Below are positions 1 through 9,730 of a stretch of DNA of 64,000 nucleotides, one piece after another (within the stretch, counting starts at the first letter, position 1; each line of letters starts with the position of its first letter). The notes beneath the pieces were generated by a model that was not told the DNA's origin, did no database searches, and saw nothing but the letters and a program-made list of their open reading frames with translations. Both the position numbers and the translations under genes were made by a program. Origin of the DNA: Bacillus sp. 2B10. GTDB taxonomy: Bacteria > Pseudomonadota > Alphaproteobacteria > Sphingomonadales > Sphingomonadaceae. The stretch spans positions 62,001 through 126,000 of the forward strand of contig RPSH01000001.1 in assembly GCA_003946805.1 (NCBI GenBank), written 5' to 3'.

Positions 1-1286
1 GCGCGCGCCCAGTTGGTGAAGCGCTGCACCGGGTCGCGCAGCCGCCCGCCGCTGGTGCTGGCGAGTGCGGCGGCATCGTCGCGCGCTTCGGGATCGAGCA
101 GGATCGCGCGGATTACCGCCTTCATGTCGCCGCGCACGCCGCTGCCATTGTCGGCGAAGGCGGCGGCGACCCGGCCGACATAGCTGCGGCTGGGGTTGGA
201 CGTCACCATCCGCTGGATCAGCTGCCTCGATACGAACGGGGCGACGTTGGGGTGGCGAAAGAGGATGTCGAGCGCGGCATCGATCGCGGCGAACCCGCCG
301 CCCGACACCGTCGCGCCGAGGAAGGTGGCCGGCCCCGTCTCGTTGGCCGATGCGGTGATGACCAGCGGCTGGCGCATCCGCTCGGGCGTGGTGTTGTCGT
401 TGCTGGCGAGGGTCAGTCCGGTGAACACCCGCGCCAGCTGGGCCACGTCATCCTGCGTATAGGTTTCCAGCGGGACGCCGTTGGCAGTGCGCACCGTGCC
501 GTCCTGCTCGAGCTGATATATGCCCAATGTGAATAACTGCATCAGCTCGCGCGCATAGTTCTCGTCGGGCAGCTGGCCGTTCGACGGATTGGCCTTGCGG
601 CTGCCGATGAAGCTCAGGAACGACCCCATCGCCGCGTTGCGCGTGATCGCGCCCAGCAGGGTGCGATAGTTCCCGAACGCATGGTCGAGCAGCAAATCAT
701 TATACCCAGCCATCGCAAAGGCGCGCCAGGAAAGATTCATCCCGCCGATCCCGACCACCAGAAAGTCGAGCAGCGCCAGCGCGACCCGCTGGCGCAGCGG
801 ATCGCCGCCGGCGATCGCCTGCCGCCAGACGCTGGGGTCGTATCCGCTCTGCCCGTTGATGTTCGCGGTGTTGGCGGCGTCGTTATAGCCCTTGGCGACC
901 AGCCAGTCCCAGTGGCTCGGGTCGCGCGGGCGGGCGAATTGCGCGTCGATCCAGCCGGCGATGCCGCTGCCCAGAACCGAATCGATCGTGGTGCGGCTGG
1001 CGCCCATCGTTGCCTGCGCGAGGAAGCGGCTGGCACCCTGCGCGGTCAGCGCGGCGGTCGTCGGTGACGGGCTGGGGGTCGGCGTGGGGGCCGGGACCGA
1101 TACCAGTCCGCCGCCGGCACCGGTCGATCCGCCCGAATCGCATGCGGCGAGCAGCGCCGCGGCTGCGACCGCTCCGCGGCGGCTGACCGGCACCGGCGAT
1201 GCCGCGTCCGCTACCTTCGGGTTCGTCGTCGCTTCGGAAATCGCAATCGGACCATCGCCGTCGATGGTCTTGTCGTCGCCGACCAT
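1..1286 (-). CDS. DUF1800 family protein, partial (C-terminus beyond the window)
   Basis: The frame is open from ATG at 1286 to the window edge, giving 428 codons, and would continue outside. The N-terminus has a twin-arginine stretch (SRRGAV, residues 36-41), a hydrophobic run and a lipobox ending at Cys49 (LLAAC), so it looks like a Tat-exported lipoprotein. A Gly/Ser/Thr/Pro-rich linker follows. The DUF1800 signature DENYARELMQLFTLGI lies near residue 240. DUF1800 proteins are exported, have no firmly established activity, and are usually encoded beside a DUF1501 protein; any partner here would lie outside the window. The family call is secure; the function is unknown. Confidence 0.85.
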   Translation of the reverse strand, partial: MVGDDKTIDGDGPIAISEATTNPKVADAASPVPVSRRGAVAAAALLAACDSGGSTGAGGGLVSVPAPTPTPSPSPTTAALTAQGASRFLAQATMGASRTTIDSVLGSGIAGWIDAQFARPRDPSHWDWLVAKGYNDAANTANINGQSGYDPSVWRQAIAGGDPLRQRVALALLDFLVVGIGGMNLSWRAFAMAGYNDLLLDHAFGNYRTLLGAITRNAAMGSFLSFIGSRKANPSNGQLPDENYARELMQLFTLGIYQLEQDGTVRTANGVPLETYTQDDVAQLARVFTGLTLASNDNTTPERMRQPLVITASANETGPATFLGATVSGGGFAAIDAALDILFRHPNVAPFVSRQLIQRMVTSNPSRSYVGRVAAAFADNGSGVRGDMKAVIRAILLDPEARDDAAALASTSGGRLRDPVQRFTNWAR

Positions 1287-1440
1287 GGCATCCCCCAGAC
1301 CTGTGGTCCGGTGTTAGGGCGCGCATGGTTGGCGAACTGTTAATGACGCGAATTAATTTGGGCCAACAGCTTGTAACGAAAGTCGAAACGCCTGGTTTCG
1401 GATGGTACCGAAGTCGTTTCGACCGCGTGCCAAATACTTT

Positions 1441-1612
1441 CAGAGTTTGATCCGTCAGCATGGAGCCGCCGCCCTGGAGTTTGATCCATTCGCACGGAAC
1501 GTCACCCCAGCGAAGGCTGGGGTCTCCATCGGCTCGCGCTACGCACTACCCCGGGGTATCCCGGCCTTCGCCGGGATGGCGCCCGTTTCAACAGCGATGG
1601 ATCGAACTTTGG
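1441..1612. repeat. Family A palindromic intergenic element, copy 1
   Basis: Two hairpin cores lie in tandem: GTCACCCCAGCGAAGGCTGG from 1501 and ATCCCGGCCTTCGCCGGGAT near 1558-1577. They are flanked by the family terminus AGTTTGATCC, present at 1443 and again near 1479, with its reverse complement GGATCGAACT at the right. Related copies occur throughout the window. The gap 1287-1744 holds this element and the ctaD terminator; I see nothing else in it. Confidence 0.8.
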
Positions 1613-1685
1613 CGGCACGGTGCGTCGTTACGCTACCTTCACCGTACGAACGCCCGACATCGCACGGTAACCCGCTCCGGTCCGC

Positions 1686-1718
1686 AAAAGAAAAACGCCC
1701 CGGATTGCTCCGGGGCGT
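1686..1718 (-). terminator. Rho-independent terminator of coxB-ctaD
   Basis: Read on the minus strand, the stem ACGCCCCGGA / TCCGGGGCGT is a perfect 10-bp pair around a GCAA loop and runs into a T-rich tract (TTTTTCTTTT). It lies 27 bases past the ctaD stop codon. Confidence 0.9.
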
Positions 1719-1744
1719 CGTTCGTTTCGCCGATGATGCTGCGA

Positions 1745-3403
1745 TCAGTCGATCTTCGGCAGCGTTTCGAACTGGTGGAACGGCGGCGGCGAGGACAGCG
1801 TCCATTCCAGCGTCGTCGCACCTTCGCCCCATGGATTCCCCTCCGCCTTGCGGCCCGCCATTAGCGAGATGACGACGTTGACGAAGAAGAACACCATGCC
1901 CAGCGCCATGATCGCATAGCCGGCCGAGGCGATGTGGTTGAAGAACGCATAGGCGTCCGGATAGTCCGGGTAGCGCCGCGGCATGCCCTGCGTGCCGAGG
2001 AAGTGCATCGGGAAGAACATGACGTTCACGCCGATGAAGAACACCCAGAAGTGCAGCTTGCCCAGCAGTTCGTTGTACATCCGGCCCGACATCTTCGGAA
2101 ACCAGTAGTAGAAGCCGGCGAACAGCGCGAACACCGCGCCGAGCGACAACACGTAGTGGAAGTGGGCGACGACATAATAGGTGTCGTGTAGCACGTCGTC
2201 GACGCCGCCATTGGCGAGCACGACACCGGTCACGCCGCCGACGGTGAACATGAAGATGAACCCGATCGCCCACAGCATCGGCGTGGGGAAGCGAAGCGAT
2301 CCGCCCCACATCGTCGCGATCCACGAGAAGATCTTGATGCCGGTCGGCACCGCGATCAGCATCGTGGCGGCGGTGAAGTACATCTTGGTGTTCACGCTCA
2401 GGCCGGTGGTGAACATGTGGTGCGCCCACACGACGAAGCCGACCGCGCCGATCGCGACCATGGCGTACGCCATGCCGAGATAGCCGAACACCGGCTTCTT
2501 GCTGAACGTCGCGACGATGTGGCTGACGATGCCGAAGCCCGGCAGGATCATGATGTACACTTCGGGGTGGCCGAAGAACCAGAACAGATGCTGGTACAGG
2601 ACCGGGTCGCCACCGCCGGCGGGATCGAAGAAGGTCGTGCCGAACTTGCGATCGGTCAGCAGCATGGTGATCGCCGCCGCGAGGACGGGGAGCGCAAGGA
2701 GCAGCAGGAACGCGGTGACCAGCACCGACCACACGAACAGCGGCATCTTGTGCAGCGTCATGCCCGGCGCGCGCATGTTGAAGATGGTGGTGATGAAGTT
2801 GATCGCACCCAGGATCGACGATGCACCGGCAAGGTGCAGCGACAGGATCGCCATGTCGACCGACGGGCCGGGCTCGCCATAGGTCGACAGCGGGGCGTAG
2901 ACCGTCCAGCCCGTACCCGCGCCGCCGCCGAACATCGTGCTGCCCAGCAGCAGGAGGAAGGCGGGGATCAGCAGCCAGAACGAGATGTTGTTCATCCGGG
3001 GGAACGCCATGTCGGGCGCCCCGATCATGATCGGCACGAACCAGTTGCCGAAACCGCCGATCATCGCCGGCATCACCATGAAGAACACCATGATGAGGCC
3101 GTGGGCGGTGATGAGCACGTTCCAGAAATGCAGCGCCTGGTCGCCTTCGTGGCCCGACAGCCACGGCAGCCACTGGATGCCCGGTTCGGCCAGTTCGAGG
3201 CGCATGACCCCCGAAATCGCCCCGCCGATGATCCCCGCGACGATCGCGAAGATCAGGTAGAGCGTGCCGATGTCCTTGTGGTTGGTCGACATGAACCACC
3301 GGGCGAAGAAGCCCGGCTTGTGGTCCGCATCGTGATGGTGCGCGTCATGGCCATGTCCGTGCGCATCGAACGCATTGTGGCCGGAAAGGGCGGTATCGGT
3401 CAT
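1745..3403 (-). CDS. ctaD: Cytochrome c oxidase subunit I (aa3 type)
   Basis: This is the 552-residue catalytic subunit of the terminal oxidase, a multi-pass inner-membrane protein that reduces O2 at the heme a3-CuB site and pumps protons. Visible residues are the heme a ligand His101 ([10 protein letters not shown]), the CuB motif GHPEVY with His279 cross-linkable to Tyr283, His328-His329, and His414/His416 (VAHFHYV). The cytoplasmic N-terminus is unusually His-rich (residues 15-28). I chose the ATG one base after the coxB stop codon; a start five codons upstream would overlap coxB by 14 bases. A strong terminator follows. No ctaB, ctaG or subunit III gene lies next to it, unlike many alphaproteobacterial cta operons. 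Confidence 0.97.
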   Translation of the reverse strand: MTDTALSGHNAFDAHGHGHDAHHHDADHKPGFFARWFMSTNHKDIGTLYLIFAIVAGIIGGAISGVMRLELAEPGIQWLPWLSGHEGDQALHFWNVLITAHGLIMVFFMVMPAMIGGFGNWFVPIMIGAPDMAFPRMNNISFWLLIPAFLLLLGSTMFGGGAGTGWTVYAPLSTYGEPGPSVDMAILSLHLAGASSILGAINFITTIFNMRAPGMTLHKMPLFVWSVLVTAFLLLLALPVLAAAITMLLTDRKFGTTFFDPAGGGDPVLYQHLFWFFGHPEVYIMILPGFGIVSHIVATFSKKPVFGYLGMAYAMVAIGAVGFVVWAHHMFTTGLSVNTKMYFTAATMLIAVPTGIKIFSWIATMWGGSLRFPTPMLWAIGFIFMFTVGGVTGVVLANGGVDDVLHDTYYVVAHFHYVLSLGAVFALFAGFYYWFPKMSGRMYNELLGKLHFWVFFIGVNVMFFPMHFLGTQGMPRRYPDYPDAYAFFNHIASAGYAIMALGMVFFFVNVVISLMAGRKAEGNPWGEGATTLEWTLSSPPPFHQFETLPKID

Positions 3404-3404
3404 C

Positions 3405-4607
3405 TTACTGGTCCACATTGCCGACGCCGCCGCCGTTGCCGGTGGTGCGCTGGGTGGAGGGAGAGGCGGCTTCGGTCGCGTTGACGACCGGCACGTCGGC
3501 CGCGTTGCTGGCGTTCGACGTCGCGTCGGCGACGTCGGCGCCCGGCTGCGGGATCACGGCGCTGCTGGGTGCTGCGGCTTCCGCAGCGCTAGGCAGCGTC
3601 CCGCCCTTGGCACGGATCCACTGGTTGAACTGCGCCACCGGCACCGCTTCGACCGCGATCGGCATGTACGCATGGCGCGCACCGCACAACTCGCTGCACT
3701 GGCCGAAATACAGGCCGGGCTTTTCGATGGTGAAGCTGGTTTCGTTCAGCCGTCCGGGCACCGCGTCGAGCTTGATCCAGAACGCCGGGATCGCCCAGCT
3801 GTGGATCACGTCGGTCGCGGTGGTGATGAGACGGATCGGCACGCCGACCGGCAGCACGATGCGGTTGTCGACCGCGAGCAGGCGGGGACCGTCGGCATCG
3901 GTGCGGAACCGCTGGCCGGCGGCGACCTCGTTCTTTTCCTTCAGCATGTTGGCGGTCACCGACACGCCGCCATAATCGGGATATTCGTAACTCCAGAACC
4001 ACTGGTTGCCGATCGCCTTCAGCGTCACCGCATTGTCGGGCGCCGGCTTGAACTGGCGCGCGAGCAGCCCGATCGAGGGTACCGCGATCAGCGCGAGGAT
4101 CAGCACCGGGGCGGCGGTCCAGATGATCTCGATCGTCGTGTTGTGCGACGTCTTCGACGGGACCGGGTTCGCCTTCTCGCGGAAGCGGATCGCGACATAG
4201 GCGAGCAGGAACAGCACCAGCAGCGAGATGGCGACGACTACCGGCATCAAGATGTTGTTGTGGAATGCCTTCGCCTCGCGCCCGTTCGGCGTGAACTGCT
4301 GCTGCAGGTCGATCTTGCGGTCGGTCGGCTGGCCGATATCGGCCGCCGCGATCATCCGCGGCGATCCGTCGGCGTTCAGTGTCGGATCCTGCACCGCGGC
4401 CGGCGCGGGCGCATCCGCCGTCGCGGCCGGTGCCGCCTGTCCGGTCGGATTGGCGGCGGCCGATCCGGGGGGCGGTGCGCCCGCCTGCGGCGCGGTCGCG
4501 ACCTCGGTCGTGCCCGGCGTCACCGCCTTCGGGGCGGCGGCATGGACACCACCCGCCAGTGCGGCCGCCGCCGCAATCACCAACATCCTCATCCCAATGC
4601 TTCGCAT
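3405..4607 (-). CDS. coxB: Cytochrome c oxidase subunit II
   Basis: This 400-residue protein carries the CuA centre that accepts electrons from cytochrome c. It has a signal peptide (residues 1-23), an Ala/Pro-rich segment (24-83), two membrane helices (about 118-142 and 160-182) and a periplasmic cupredoxin domain. CuA ligands are His269, Cys304, Glu306, Cys308, His312 and Met315 ([12 protein letters not shown]). Residues from about 335 to the end form an Ser/Ala/Asn-rich tail not found in typical homologues, so both ends are extended. Starts at Met1, Met6 or Met8 are possible. It is followed one base later by ctaD and forms an operon with it. Confidence 0.96.
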   Translation of the reverse strand: MRSIGMRMLVIAAAAALAGGVHAAAPKAVTPGTTEVATAPQAGAPPPGSAAANPTGQAAPAATADAPAPAAVQDPTLNADGSPRMIAAADIGQPTDRKIDLQQQFTPNGREAKAFHNNILMPVVVAISLLVLFLLAYVAIRFREKANPVPSKTSHNTTIEIIWTAAPVLILALIAVPSIGLLARQFKPAPDNAVTLKAIGNQWFWSYEYPDYGGVSVTANMLKEKNEVAAGQRFRTDADGPRLLAVDNRIVLPVGVPIRLITTATDVIHSWAIPAFWIKLDAVPGRLNETSFTIEKPGLYFGQCSELCGARHAYMPIAVEAVPVAQFNQWIRAKGGTLPSAAEAAAPSSAVIPQPGADVADATSNASNAADVPVVNATEAASPSTQRTTGNGGGVGNVDQ

Positions 4608-4796
4608 CGTGTATCGTCACCCCGTTATGTGGCACGCGGCACGCTTCTAGATCGGCGTGGTCGCGTCGCGCGGGCGTTTGGAAACCCTAACCCACCGGGC
4701 TATACGCGGCATGTCGCCCGGCCTCAAGCGATGGTTGCGAACGCACCCGCCACCGGCCTACAGCGGCGCGGGACGGCAACCGGCGGGACGACAGCC

Positions 4797-5378
4797 ATGA
4801 ACGACGACGCGATCCTCGACGAATTCCGGCAGGCCGAAGCGCTGCTGGAGGGACATTTCATCCTGTCGTCGGGGCTGCGATCGTCGCGCTACCTGCAATG
4901 CGCCCGCGTGCTGATGGACCCGCGCCGCGCGGCGCGGCTGTGCGATGAACTGGCCAGCCGCCTGCCCGCGGAGGTGCGCGAACGAATCGACGTCGTGATC
5001 TCGCCGGCGATGGGCGGCGTGATCGTCGGGCACGAGATGGGCCGCTCGCTGGGCGTGAGCGCGATGTTCCTCGAACGGCCGACCGGGACCTTCGAACTGC
5101 GCCGCGGCTTCCGCATCGATCCGGGCACCCGCGTGCTGATGATGGAGGATGTGGTGACCACCGGCCTGTCCTCGCGCGAGGCGATCGCCGCGATCGGTGC
5201 GGCCGGCGGCGAAGTGGTCGCCGCGGCATCGCTGGTCGACCGGTCGAACGGATCGGCCGACCTCGGCGTGCCCTTCTTTCCGCTGATCCGCCTCGACGTG
5301 GCGAGCTATCATCCCGACGCGCTGCCCGCCGACCTCGCCGCGATCCCGGCGATCAAGCCGGGGAGCCGCGCGGCATGA
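4797..5378 (+). CDS. pyrE: Orotate phosphoribosyltransferase
   Basis: This 193-residue enzyme makes orotidine 5'-phosphate from orotate and PRPP in pyrimidine synthesis. The PRPP-binding loop reads [14 protein letters not shown] near residues 112-125, with the catalytic-loop region before it (FELRRGFRI). Length is normal for the family. The ATG at 4797 gives a family-typical N-terminus, although the frame is open far upstream opposite coxB. The stop overlaps the pdxJ start by 4 bases (ATGA), so the two are probably translated together. The 189-bp gap to the divergent coxB must hold both promoters; I could not assign them. Confidence 0.94.
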   Translation: MNDDAILDEFRQAEALLEGHFILSSGLRSSRYLQCARVLMDPRRAARLCDELASRLPAEVRERIDVVISPAMGGVIVGHEMGRSLGVSAMFLERPTGTFELRRGFRIDPGTRVLMMEDVVTTGLSSREAIAAIGAAGGEVVAAASLVDRSNGSADLGVPFFPLIRLDVASYHPDALPADLAAIPAIKPGSRAA

Positions 5379-6103
5379 GCCGCTCATTGCGCCTCGGCGT
5401 GAATATCGATCACGTCGCGACGGTGCGCAACGCGCGCGGATCGGGCTATCCCGATCCGGTGCGCGCCGCGCTGCTGGCGGCGGCGCATGGTGCCGACGGC
5501 ATCACCGCCCATCTGCGCGAGGATCGCCGGCACATCACCGACGACGACATCGCCCGGCTGTCGAGCGAACTGACCGTACCGCTCAACCTTGAAATGGCGG
5601 CAACCGACGAGATGCTGGGCATCGCGCTGCGCCATCGTCCCCACGCCGCCTGCATCGTCCCCGAAAAGCGCGAGGAGCGTACGACCGAGGGCGGGCTGGA
5701 CGCGGCGGGGCAGCACAATACGCTGGCACCGATGGTGCGCGAACTGGGCGCGGCGCGGGTGCGGGTGTCACTGTTCATCGAACCCGATGCGCAGCAGATC
5801 GCCGCCGCCGTCGCGCTGGGCGTGCCGGTCGTCGAGCTGCACACCGGCCGCTACGCCGAACTGGCGGGCGACGAACAGGTCGCCGAACTGCGCCGCATCG
5901 CCGACGCCGCCGCGCTGGCGGCGAAGAACGGGATCGAGGTCCATGCCGGCCACGGCCTGACGTTCGACAATGTCGTGCCCATCGCCGCGATCCCGCAGCT
6001 GCGCGAACTGAACATCGGCCACTTCCTGATCGGCGAGGCGGTGTTCGGCGGGCTGGGCCCGGTGGTCGCGCGGATGAAGGACCTGATGGAGACCGCGCGG
6101 TGA
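5375..6103 (+). CDS. pdxJ: Pyridoxine 5'-phosphate synthase
   Basis: This 242-residue TIM-barrel enzyme condenses 1-deoxyxylulose 5-phosphate with 3-amino-2-oxopropyl phosphate, the last ring-forming step of DXP-dependent vitamin B6 synthesis. Family features are [16 protein letters not shown] at the N-terminus, the loop HLREDRRHI, the strand [11 protein letters not shown] and the C-terminal phosphate-binding segment [12 protein letters not shown]. It starts inside the pyrE stop (ATGA) and is followed by a family B repeat and acpS. A pdxJ-acpS order is widespread in proteobacteria. Confidence 0.97.
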   Translation: MSRSLRLGVNIDHVATVRNARGSGYPDPVRAALLAAAHGADGITAHLREDRRHITDDDIARLSSELTVPLNLEMAATDEMLGIALRHRPHAACIVPEKREERTTEGGLDAAGQHNTLAPMVRELGAARVRVSLFIEPDAQQIAAAVALGVPVVELHTGRYAELAGDEQVAELRRIADAAALAAKNGIEVHAGHGLTFDNVVPIAAIPQLRELNIGHFLIGEAVFGGLGPVVARMKDLMETAR

Positions 6104-6105
6104 TG

Positions 6106-6243
6106 ACATCCTACCCGGCACGGAGAGGGGGACCGCCGCGAAGCGGTGGTGGAGGGGGCTCGCCCCGATCGCAACCATTGTGGAGCAGGACGCCCCCCTC
6201 CACCAGCCTGCGGCTGGTCCCCCTCCCCGTGCCGGGGAGGATT
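6106..6243. repeat. Family B palindromic element, copy 1 (between pdxJ and acpS)
   Basis: The outer arms are ATCCTACCCGGCACGG at the left and CCGTGCCGGGGAGGAT at the right. Inner arms carry CCACC/GGTGG and CCCCCTCC/GGAGGGGG motifs, so the element can fold into a long hairpin. The right arm ends in GGGGAGG, 5 bases before the acpS ATG, and is the only visible Shine-Dalgarno sequence for that gene. Copies 2 and 3 are near 11.0 and 43.3 kb. Confidence 0.85.
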
Positions 6244-6245
6244 GG

Positions 6246-6653
6246 ATGATCGTCGGTCTCGGTTCCGACCTGTGCAATATCGAGCGCATCCAGTCCTCGC
6301 TCGACCGTTTCGGCGACCGGTTCCTGCAGCGCGTCTTCACCGGGGTCGAACAGGCCAGGGCCGCCCGCCGCCCCTTCACCCGCGCCGGCACGCTCGCCAA
6401 GCGCTTCGCCGCCAAGGAAGCGTTTTCCAAGGCGGTCGGTACCGGCTTTGCCGCGGGCGTGTTCATGCGCGATATCGGCGTGGTCAACGCGCGCTCCGGT
6501 GCGCCGACACTGGCGCTGACCGGCGGCGCGAAAGCACGACTTGACGCGATGATCCCTGCGGGCCACGTCGCAAGGGTGCATTTGACGATGACCGACGACC
6601 ACCCTTGGGCACAGGCGTTCGTCATCATCGAAGCGGTGCCCGAGACAGAGTAG
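6246..6653 (+). CDS. acpS: Holo-[acyl-carrier-protein] synthase
   Basis: This 135-residue enzyme transfers 4'-phosphopantetheine from CoA to acyl carrier protein. Conserved residues are Asp8 ([12 protein letters not shown]) and Glu58 ([14 protein letters not shown]), which bind the metal. The ATG at 6246 is set by family length and by GGAGG five bases upstream; that ribosome binding site belongs to the right arm of a family B repeat. lepB begins 8 bases after the stop. Confidence 0.96.
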   Translation: MIVGLGSDLCNIERIQSSLDRFGDRFLQRVFTGVEQARAARRPFTRAGTLAKRFAAKEAFSKAVGTGFAAGVFMRDIGVVNARSGAPTLALTGGAKARLDAMIPAGHVARVHLTMTDDHPWAQAFVIIEAVPETE

Positions 6654-6661
6654 GACGTTTG

Positions 6662-7615
6662 ATGGCCGATCATCTGGCGCTGGAGGACAACGTACCCGCG
6701 CCGTCGCAGCCGACCCCCGCCGCCACCCATTCCGCGCCCCGGCGCGCCCGGCTCGACTGGAAGGGTGAGCTGCGCGGGCTGTTCTGGCTGTTGCTGGTGG
6801 TGCTGGGTTTCCACAGCTTCATCGCCAAGCCGTTCTACATCCCGTCCGAATCGATGCTGCCGGGCCTGCGCGTCGGCGACCGGCTGGTCGTCAGCAAATA
6901 TGCGTATGGCTGGTCGTTCGTCTCGCCGACCATCCCCGATCCGGTGGCGATGTTCCGCGACGTCGTCCTGCGCCAGCCGCAGGAGACGTGGAGCGTGCAG
7001 CTGCCGGCGTGGCACGGTCGCCTGTGGGGTTCGATGCCCGAGCGCGGCGACGTGGTGATCGTCAAGCCGCCGGGCAGCAACACCGACCTCATCAAGCGCG
7101 TCATCGGCCTGCCGGGCGACCGGCTGGAGGTGGCGGGCGGCGTCGTCTACATCAACGACGTCGCGATCCCCCGCCGCGCGATGGGCGACGCGATGATCCC
7201 GGTCGACGCCAATACCCGCTGCGATCCCGATCAATATCCGGGTGCCTTGGTGCGCACCGACAAGGGCGCGTTCTGCCGCCTGCCGCTGTTCCGCGAGACG
7301 CTGCCCAACGGTCGCCAGTACGACACGATCGACTTCCGCTATTCGCAGGGCGACAATTTCCCCGCGATCGTGATCCCCGCCAACCACGTCTTCCTGATGG
7401 GCGACAATCGAGACAACAGCGCCGACAGCCGTTTTTCGGAGGCCGAGCGCGGGCTGGGCGGACCCGTGCCGTGGGAGAATATCGGCGGGCGCGCCGAATT
7501 CATCACATTCTCGCTCGACGGCACCACCAGCCTGAATCCGGCGACGTGGTTCAGCGCGTTCCGCAGGGGGCGCGCCGGCACGTCGCTGGTACCGTCCGGC
7601 GGGACCGGACGGTGA
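6662..7615 (+). CDS. lepB: Signal peptidase I
   Basis: This 317-residue membrane serine protease removes signal peptides of exported proteins. A short cytoplasmic segment is followed by one membrane helix (about 38-56), the catalytic Ser64 (PSESMLPGL), the catalytic Lys145 in IKRVIGLPGD, and the C-terminal box GDNRDNSADSRF. The 4-base GTGA overlap links it to the next gene. In many alphaproteobacteria lepB is followed by rnc and era; here a maleylacetoacetate isomerase gene follows instead. Confidence 0.96.
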   Translation: MADHLALEDNVPAPSQPTPAATHSAPRRARLDWKGELRGLFWLLLVVLGFHSFIAKPFYIPSESMLPGLRVGDRLVVSKYAYGWSFVSPTIPDPVAMFRDVVLRQPQETWSVQLPAWHGRLWGSMPERGDVVIVKPPGSNTDLIKRVIGLPGDRLEVAGGVVYINDVAIPRRAMGDAMIPVDANTRCDPDQYPGALVRTDKGAFCRLPLFRETLPNGRQYDTIDFRYSQGDNFPAIVIPANHVFLMGDNRDNSADSRFSEAERGLGGPVPWENIGGRAEFITFSLDGTTSLNPATWFSAFRRGRAGTSLVPSGGTGR

Positions 7616-8250
7616 GCGGCTACACGCTCTACGACTATCACCGTTCGTCGGCGGCCTACCGCGTCCGCATCGCGCTGAACCTGAAGGGCGTGGCGTGGCA
7701 CAGCGTGCCCGTGTCGCTGCTCGAGGACGAACAGCGCTCGCCCGAACATCTCGCACGCAACCGCCAGGGGCTGGTGCCCGCGCTCGACATTGGCGGGGGC
7801 ACGATGCTGACCCAGTCGCTGGCGATCCTCGACTGGCTCGACGCGGCGCATCCCGCGCCCCGCCTGTTCCCCGCCAAGCCGCTGGCGCGGGCCCGCGCGC
7901 TGGCGCTGGCGCTGGTGATCGTCGCCGACATCCATCCGATCGACAATCTGCGCGTGCTGCGGCGGCTGGAATCGCAGTTCGGTGCCGATGCGGATGCCAA
8001 AGCCGACTGGTATCGCCACTGGATCGCGCAAGGGCTGGGCGCACTGGAGGCGGGGGCACCGGCGGACGGGTATTTCGGCGGTGTCGCGCCGGGCGTGGTC
8101 GATTGCTGCCTCGTGCCGCAACTCTACAATGCCCGCCGCTTCGACCTCGACCTGACGCCGTGGCCGCGGCTGCTGGCGATCGATGCGCGCGCGGCGCAGC
8201 TGCCGGCGCTGCGGGCGGCGCACCCCGATGCGATGGCCCCGCCGGCATGA
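7612..8250 (+). CDS. maiA: Maleylacetoacetate isomerase (zeta-class glutathione transferase)
   Basis: The protein has 212 residues with a GTG start overlapping the lepB stop (GTGA). The zeta-class signature SSAAYRVRIALNLKG lies at residues 12-26, the thioredoxin-like GST domain ends with TQSLAILDWLD, and an all-helical C-terminal domain follows. The family isomerises maleylacetoacetate to fumarylacetoacetate with glutathione as cofactor in tyrosine degradation. The usual neighbours hmgA and fahA are absent here, so the physiological substrate is not confirmed by context. Confidence 0.85.
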   Translation: MSGYTLYDYHRSSAAYRVRIALNLKGVAWHSVPVSLLEDEQRSPEHLARNRQGLVPALDIGGGTMLTQSLAILDWLDAAHPAPRLFPAKPLARARALALALVIVADIHPIDNLRVLRRLESQFGADADAKADWYRHWIAQGLGALEAGAPADGYFGGVAPGVVDCCLVPQLYNARRFDLDLTPWPRLLAIDARAAQLPALRAAHPDAMAPPA

Positions 8251-8290
8251 CGCTGGCCGCCGGACCCACAAGCCGCTAGAGCGGGATGAC

Positions 8291-9205
8291 ATGGTAACCG
8301 ATGCCGAACCCGCTGCCGGGCGTCCCGATCTTGCCGGGCTGGAGCCGCTGGAGCGGTTCCGCCCGCGCTGGCCGCGCATCGTGGGGGCGCTGCTTTCCGG
8401 GCTGATGATCGTCGGGCTGGCGTGGGAGCTGTTCGACCATGGCTGGGCCGGGGTCGAGCTGGCCGCGCCGGATTCGCCGTGGTTCTACCTGTTCTTCGCG
8501 CTCGCCTATTTCGCGCCGCCGCTGTTCGACTTCGTCATCTTCCGCGCGTTGTGGCGGTTGCCGTTCGACGGGTTCGGGGCGCTGGTGCGCAAGCGGATCG
8601 CGAACGACGTGGTCATCGGCTATTCGGGCGACGTGTTCTTCTATGCCTGGGCGCGCGCGCGGCTGAAGATGGTGACCGCCCCGTTCGGCGCGGTGAAGGA
8701 CGTGACGATCCTGTCGGGCATCGCCGGCAACATCGTGACGGTCGCGATGCTGGCGGTCGCGCTGCCCTTCGCGTTCGAGCTGTTCACCGCGCCGCAGCTG
8801 CGGATGCTCGCCTGGTCGGCTGCGGTTGCGGTCGGCATTTCCGGCGTGCTGCTGCTGTTCTCGCGCCGGGTCTTTTCGCTGCCGGGCGCGACGCTGCGTT
8901 GGATCTTCGGCGTGCATGCCGCGCGGCTGGTACTGGGGTCGCTGGCCTTCGGCATCGCCAGCTATTTCGCGATGCCCAACGTCTCGATCACGTGGTGGCT
9001 GTTCCTGGCGGCCGGGCGGCTGGTGGTGGCGCGGCTGCCGCTGTTGCCGAACAAAGACCTTCTTTTCGCCAACTTCGCGATTATGTTTATCGGGCATGGC
9101 GAAGCCCTGTCCGATCTCGTCGCATTCATCGCGACGCTCACCCTTTTCACCCATGTGGTGCTGATGGCGGCGTTCGGGCTTCCTGCGCTCGCAAGGAAAG
9201 AATGA
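8291..9205 (+). CDS. Polytopic membrane protein of unknown function
   Basis: The protein has 304 residues and about seven hydrophobic segments after a short charged N-terminus. The last third contains RLVVARLPLLPNKDLLF between two helices. That is loosely reminiscent of the C-terminal motif of the UPF0104/lysylphosphatidylglycerol-synthase-type membrane domain, but I do not claim membership. The stop overlaps the DUF2141 gene start (ATGA), and a glycosyltransferase gene follows. A role with a glycolipid or envelope polymer is a context guess only. GAGCGGG lies just before ATG 8291; an upstream in-frame start is possible. Confidence 0.75.
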   Translation: MVTDAEPAAGRPDLAGLEPLERFRPRWPRIVGALLSGLMIVGLAWELFDHGWAGVELAAPDSPWFYLFFALAYFAPPLFDFVIFRALWRLPFDGFGALVRKRIANDVVIGYSGDVFFYAWARARLKMVTAPFGAVKDVTILSGIAGNIVTVAMLAVALPFAFELFTAPQLRMLAWSAAVAVGISGVLLLFSRRVFSLPGATLRWIFGVHAARLVLGSLAFGIASYFAMPNVSITWWLFLAAGRLVVARLPLLPNKDLLFANFAIMFIGHGEALSDLVAFIATLTLFTHVVLMAAFGLPALARKE

Positions 9206-9717
9206 TGAAATTGCCCTTGACGCTGCTCGGCGCGGCGTTGCTCGCTGCCAGTCCGGCTACCGCCCAGTCGATCGGCAGCGATGCCGGTGCGTGCAATGCA
9301 AATCAGGGGCCGGCGATCCGCGTCAACGTGGTGGGCCTGAAGGATCGCACCGGCCGGCTGAAGCTGGAACTGTATCCGGCGAACGACGACGATTTCCTGA
9401 AGGACGATCGCGACCTGCGCAAGGAGGGCAAGTTCTTCCGCCGCATCTGGGCCGAGATGCCGGCATCGGGCGCGGTGCAGCTTTGCATCCGTGCGCCGTC
9501 GCCGGGGCGCTATGCGCTGCTGTTCACACATGATCGCGACGGGCGCAACAAGTTCAACTTCATGCGCGACGGTGCGGGCTTTCCCGGTCCGGCGAAGCTG
9601 GGACGGGCGCGGCCGAAGCTGGCGCAGGCGATCATCACCGTGCCCGCCGGCGTCACGACCGCGACGATCCGTGCCCAGTATCTGCGCGGGCTGGGCGGTT
9701 TCGCCCCGCTCGGCTGA
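9205..9717 (+). CDS. DUF2141 domain protein, exported
   Basis: The protein has 170 residues with a cleavable signal peptide (about residues 1-21, ending ATAQ). The mature part has the beta-rich DUF2141 pattern VNVVGLKDRTGRLKLELYP, then a Cys and GRYALLFTHDRDGRNKFN. The family is exported and has no known activity. Tandem ATGs lie at 9202 and 9205; the second has better spacing from AAGGA, while the first gives the 4-base overlap with the membrane gene. It sits between that gene and a glycosyltransferase and is probably co-transcribed with both. Confidence 0.85.
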   Translation: MKLPLTLLGAALLAASPATAQSIGSDAGACNANQGPAIRVNVVGLKDRTGRLKLELYPANDDDFLKDDRDLRKEGKFFRRIWAEMPASGAVQLCIRAPSPGRYALLFTHDRDGRNKFNFMRDGAGFPGPAKLGRARPKLAQAIITVPAGVTTATIRAQYLRGLGGFAPLG

Positions 9718-9730
9718 GCGGCCGCCGCCG

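Noticed and set aside
3375-4796. A long N-terminal extension of pyrE running opposite coxB
   Set aside because: The pyrE family starts at the ATG at 4797; the extension is antisense to an intact coxB.
5768-8269. An 833-codon minus-strand frame across pdxJ to maiA
   Set aside because: It crosses several intact genes and a repeat and has no recognisable domain.
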